From NCBI GenBank assembly GCA_003223295.1, contig QHYM01000102.1:1-51937 (forward strand): a DNA stretch of 51,937 bases. Reading direction: 5' to 3'. Below the pieces are notes generated by a model. It was not told the DNA's origin. It saw nothing but the letters and a program-made list of their open reading frames with translations, and searched no databases. The translations under genes were made by a program, and so were the position numbers. Shown in pieces: positions 50,297 through 51,937 of this stretch (position 1 is its first letter; each line of letters begins with the position of its first letter). Origin of the DNA: Acidobacteriota bacterium. GTDB taxonomy: Bacteria; Acidobacteriota; Terriglobia; Acidiferrales; UBA7541.

Positions 50297-50917
50297 TTAA
50301 CTGTAGGGATCGCCGAGATTGATGCGGGTTTTGCGTTTGGTTTTGGAGGCTTCGGCTTCTTCGCGCTCGTATTCGGCGATTTCTTCCTCGGTGTAAGAAA
50401 ACGTTTCGCGCGAGGCGAACATGGAATTCGCACGGGCAGCCTGCTTCTTCTTCTTACGAAGTGCCCCGAATTCGCGGCGAACCAGGCGGATGGGCGCCTC
50501 AATCACCTTGATCTCGACGAGAAGATCGCTGACTTTTTCAAGGAAGTCGTGAAGGTGATATGGCCGAACCACATAGGGCAGGCGTGCCGATTCGATTTGC
50601 GCCGTGAATTGCCGCTCCGCGGTTTCCGGAATGATAAAGAGAGCGCGAATCCGGCCTCCAGCCTCCTGCGGAACCGTGGCAATTTCTTTGAGCGTGAAGA
50701 AAGCGGGGCTTTCAAGGTCGATTGCGGCGGCGTTGGCGACGACCAACGACCAATCCGCGCTTTTCAGTTCGGCAAGAAGCATTTTCGCCTCAGGAACGAT
50801 GCGCACGCGCCAGCCTTCGGAGTCCAAGACCTGCTTCACGGCGCTGGCACCGTGAGCATCATTGTCGAGCACAAGAATCCCCACCTGACGGGGAGCGACC
50901 GTAGGACTAGTACCCAT
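50297..50917 (-). CDS. Degenerate response-regulator receiver protein
   Basis: A 206-residue protein. The first 125 residues have the alternating pattern of a CheY-like receiver (GILVLDNDAHGASAVKQVLD, then ELKSADWSLVVANA and LPYVVRPYHLHDFLEKVSDL). The phosphoacceptor position reads Asn/Ala (VVANAAAI) and the conserved lysine is Arg (VVRPYH), so it is probably not phosphorylated. The C-terminal 80 residues are charged with a KKKK patch and an acidic EEEIAEYEREEAEASK helix. Such pseudo-receivers can act by protein binding. A TATACT box ends seven bases before the ATG at 50917 and there is no Shine-Dalgarno, so the mRNA may be leaderless. Confidence 0.65.
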   Translation of the reverse strand: MGTSPTVAPRQVGILVLDNDAHGASAVKQVLDSEGWRVRIVPEAKMLLAELKSADWSLVVANAAAIDLESPAFFTLKEIATVPQEAGGRIRALFIIPETAERQFTAQIESARLPYVVRPYHLHDFLEKVSDLLVEIKVIEAPIRLVRREFGALRKKKKQAARANSMFASRETFSYTEEEIAEYEREEAEASKTKRKTRINLGDPYS

Positions 50918-50923
50918 AAGCTT

Positions 50924-50929
50924 TAGTAT
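50924..50929 (-). promoter_or_regulatory. Candidate -10 box (TATACT) for a leaderless transcript
   Basis: TATACT on the minus strand is separated by seven bases from the ATG at 50917. Transcription would start at or near the start codon. No good -35 was found. Confidence 0.4.
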
Positions 50930-51033
50930 AGGGCGGAAGCCACTGCGGAGACCTGGCCGTCAAGCTCCTGAAGCTTATGCGGTAATACTGACCGGCGGGA
51001 CAGGTGCTCGGAAAACTCTCGCGCCCGCGCGGG

Positions 51034-51937
51034 CTACAGCCCAACTACCAGAGAAGTCGCGGAAAGGTATTTCTGCAAGCCGATGCCATCCCAAAAAACG
51101 CGGTACGTGGCCTTGCGCTTTGAGGAATCCGTGCCCGTGAAGAGGATTTGAAAGCCGTCGCGGGACCATTCCGCCTCGCTCGCGGACAAGTTCGCAATGG
51201 GTAACAGTGTACGGCGCTTCGAACGAAACTCGTAAAAGAACAATCCTCCCGCTTGGCCTTCCTTTTCTGCCGTGGGTACGCCTGCCGGTGGATGAACGAA
51301 CAACGCGGAAACGAGCGCAAGGTCGGGGTTGGTGGGATGTAGCCGCACTGTGAGCTTGGTGCCAGGAACAAAGTCGGGCCCGCACAAATCCTTGATAGGA
51401 AGCGTTTGCGTTGGCTTGCCGTCTTCACCGATCCAGGCTAAGTCGGCCTGATTGAGAGTGGTTACCAAGACAGTGTGCGGGTCGACCCACCCCTGGGTCC
51501 TTTCGAAAGCGTCTGGACTAAGAACCACTGCCTTGGTTGGATCGTTCGAAGGGAAGGTCCAGAGCTGCCATTTTCCGTCTTGATGATTGAGATAGGCAAC
51601 GCGGGAATCGTCGGGAGACCAAACTGGGCTTCGAACGTCGCCGCGAAGTAATTCCTTCAGATTGTTCAAATCGTAATCGTATTCGTCGATGATGCGGACT
51701 GCGCCCTCTTCGCGCGTAAAGAGCAACTTCTTGCCGTCGTGGGAGGGTGACAAATCAGATCCGGCTGCCCCGGGGATGATGCGAACAATGGAGCCGCGCT
51801 TGAAAACGAGCTGCTGGCTGGCATCCCGATACGCGACAGCAACGGGAGATTGGAACTTGGTGACGCTGGAAACAGGAACGGGGGGCTTTTTCTTGGCGTC
51901 ATTGTCTTCCTGGTCGGGCTGGTTATTGATTTTCGGG
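51034..51937 (-). CDS. TolB/PD40-like beta-propeller protein, N-terminus cut by window edge
   Basis: The minus-strand frame is open from the right edge to the stop at 51034 (301 codons), so the N-terminus is missing. A Lys/Pro-rich stretch (DAKKKPPVPVSSVTK) near the edge is followed by propeller-like repeats: LSPSHDGKKLLFTREEGAVR, VRSPVWSPDDSRVAYLNHQD, GWVDPHTVLVTTLNQADLAW and AEWSRDGFQILFTGT. The W/S-P-D-G-x-x-I/L pattern is that of PD40/TolB-type blades. It may be a peptidase S9-like or TolB-like periplasmic protein; the missing part prevents a firmer call. Confidence 0.72.
   Translation of the reverse strand, partial: PKINNQPDQEDNDAKKKPPVPVSSVTKFQSPVAVAYRDASQQLVFKRGSIVRIIPGAAGSDLSPSHDGKKLLFTREEGAVRIIDEYDYDLNNLKELLRGDVRSPVWSPDDSRVAYLNHQDGKWQLWTFPSNDPTKAVVLSPDAFERTQGWVDPHTVLVTTLNQADLAWIGEDGKPTQTLPIKDLCGPDFVPGTKLTVRLHPTNPDLALVSALFVHPPAGVPTAEKEGQAGGLFFYEFRSKRRTLLPIANLSASEAEWSRDGFQILFTGTDSSKRKATYRVFWDGIGLQKYLSATSLVVGL

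Overview
The window looks like chromosomal DNA of a GC-rich, free-living, Gram-negative soil bacterium, most probably an acidobacterium (Terriglobia/Koribacter-like). This is inferred from gene content and style: many secreted TPR, VOC, M20 and beta-lactamase-like proteins, an outer-membrane OmpA/TolC complement, PilZ and PilT surface-motility genes, and a compact lpd-lipB-pdhA-pdhB-pdhC cluster. No tRNA, rRNA, CRISPR array or intact insertion sequence was seen.

Layout. 1-9.6 kb: a PilZ membrane protein cut by the left edge, a 1551-residue UPF1-like helicase with a C-terminal Vsr/DUF559-type nuclease domain (possible defence gene), a di-haem oxidoreductase and an OmpA-family protein ending at a clear terminator. 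9.7-10.5 kb: about 1 kb with no convincing gene but strong hairpins, possibly a relic of a structured RNA element. 10.5-17.4 kb: minus-strand secreted proteins (TPR, tandem VOC, two unknown exported proteins, a glycine-zipper protein) and a higA-like antitoxin remnant. 17.6-25.8 kb: plus-strand TlpA thioredoxin, YeiH-type exporter, exported RidA, then a tripartite EmrAB-type drug pump whose TolC carries an N-terminal STAS domain, and an ECF sigma factor. 25.8-27.8 kb: prephenate dehydratase, a DinB protein and two small translationally coupled genes. 28.0-34.1 kb: the pyruvate dehydrogenase operon with lipB inside it, so that E1, E2, E3 and an octanoyltransferase for lipoyl loading are made together. 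34.4-42.1 kb: a receiver-PP2C phosphatase, a small acidic/basic histone-like protein, MltD, a serine hydrolase, a divergent SDR/TetR pair and a cold-shock protein. 42.1-44.6 kb: the lysC-asd operon. 44.7-51.9 kb: a C2H2 small protein, PilT, HbpS/GlcG-like, M20 amidohydrolase, folK, a DUF6569-like protein, a degenerate receiver and a beta-propeller protein cut by the right edge.

Most notable result. Upstream of lysC-asd on the minus strand lies a complete, unannotated transcription attenuator. It has a 19-residue leader peptide rich in threonine (MSTTSTTKTITASGAWRNS, 6 Thr and 1 Ile), then a 13-bp GC-rich hairpin followed by a U-rich run, and a segment in the leader that can pair with the 5' arm of that hairpin as an antiterminator. 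The aspartokinase it controls ends right after the catalytic domain and lacks the usual ACT regulatory domains. Control of this branch may therefore have moved from allosteric feedback to threonine-sensed attenuation.
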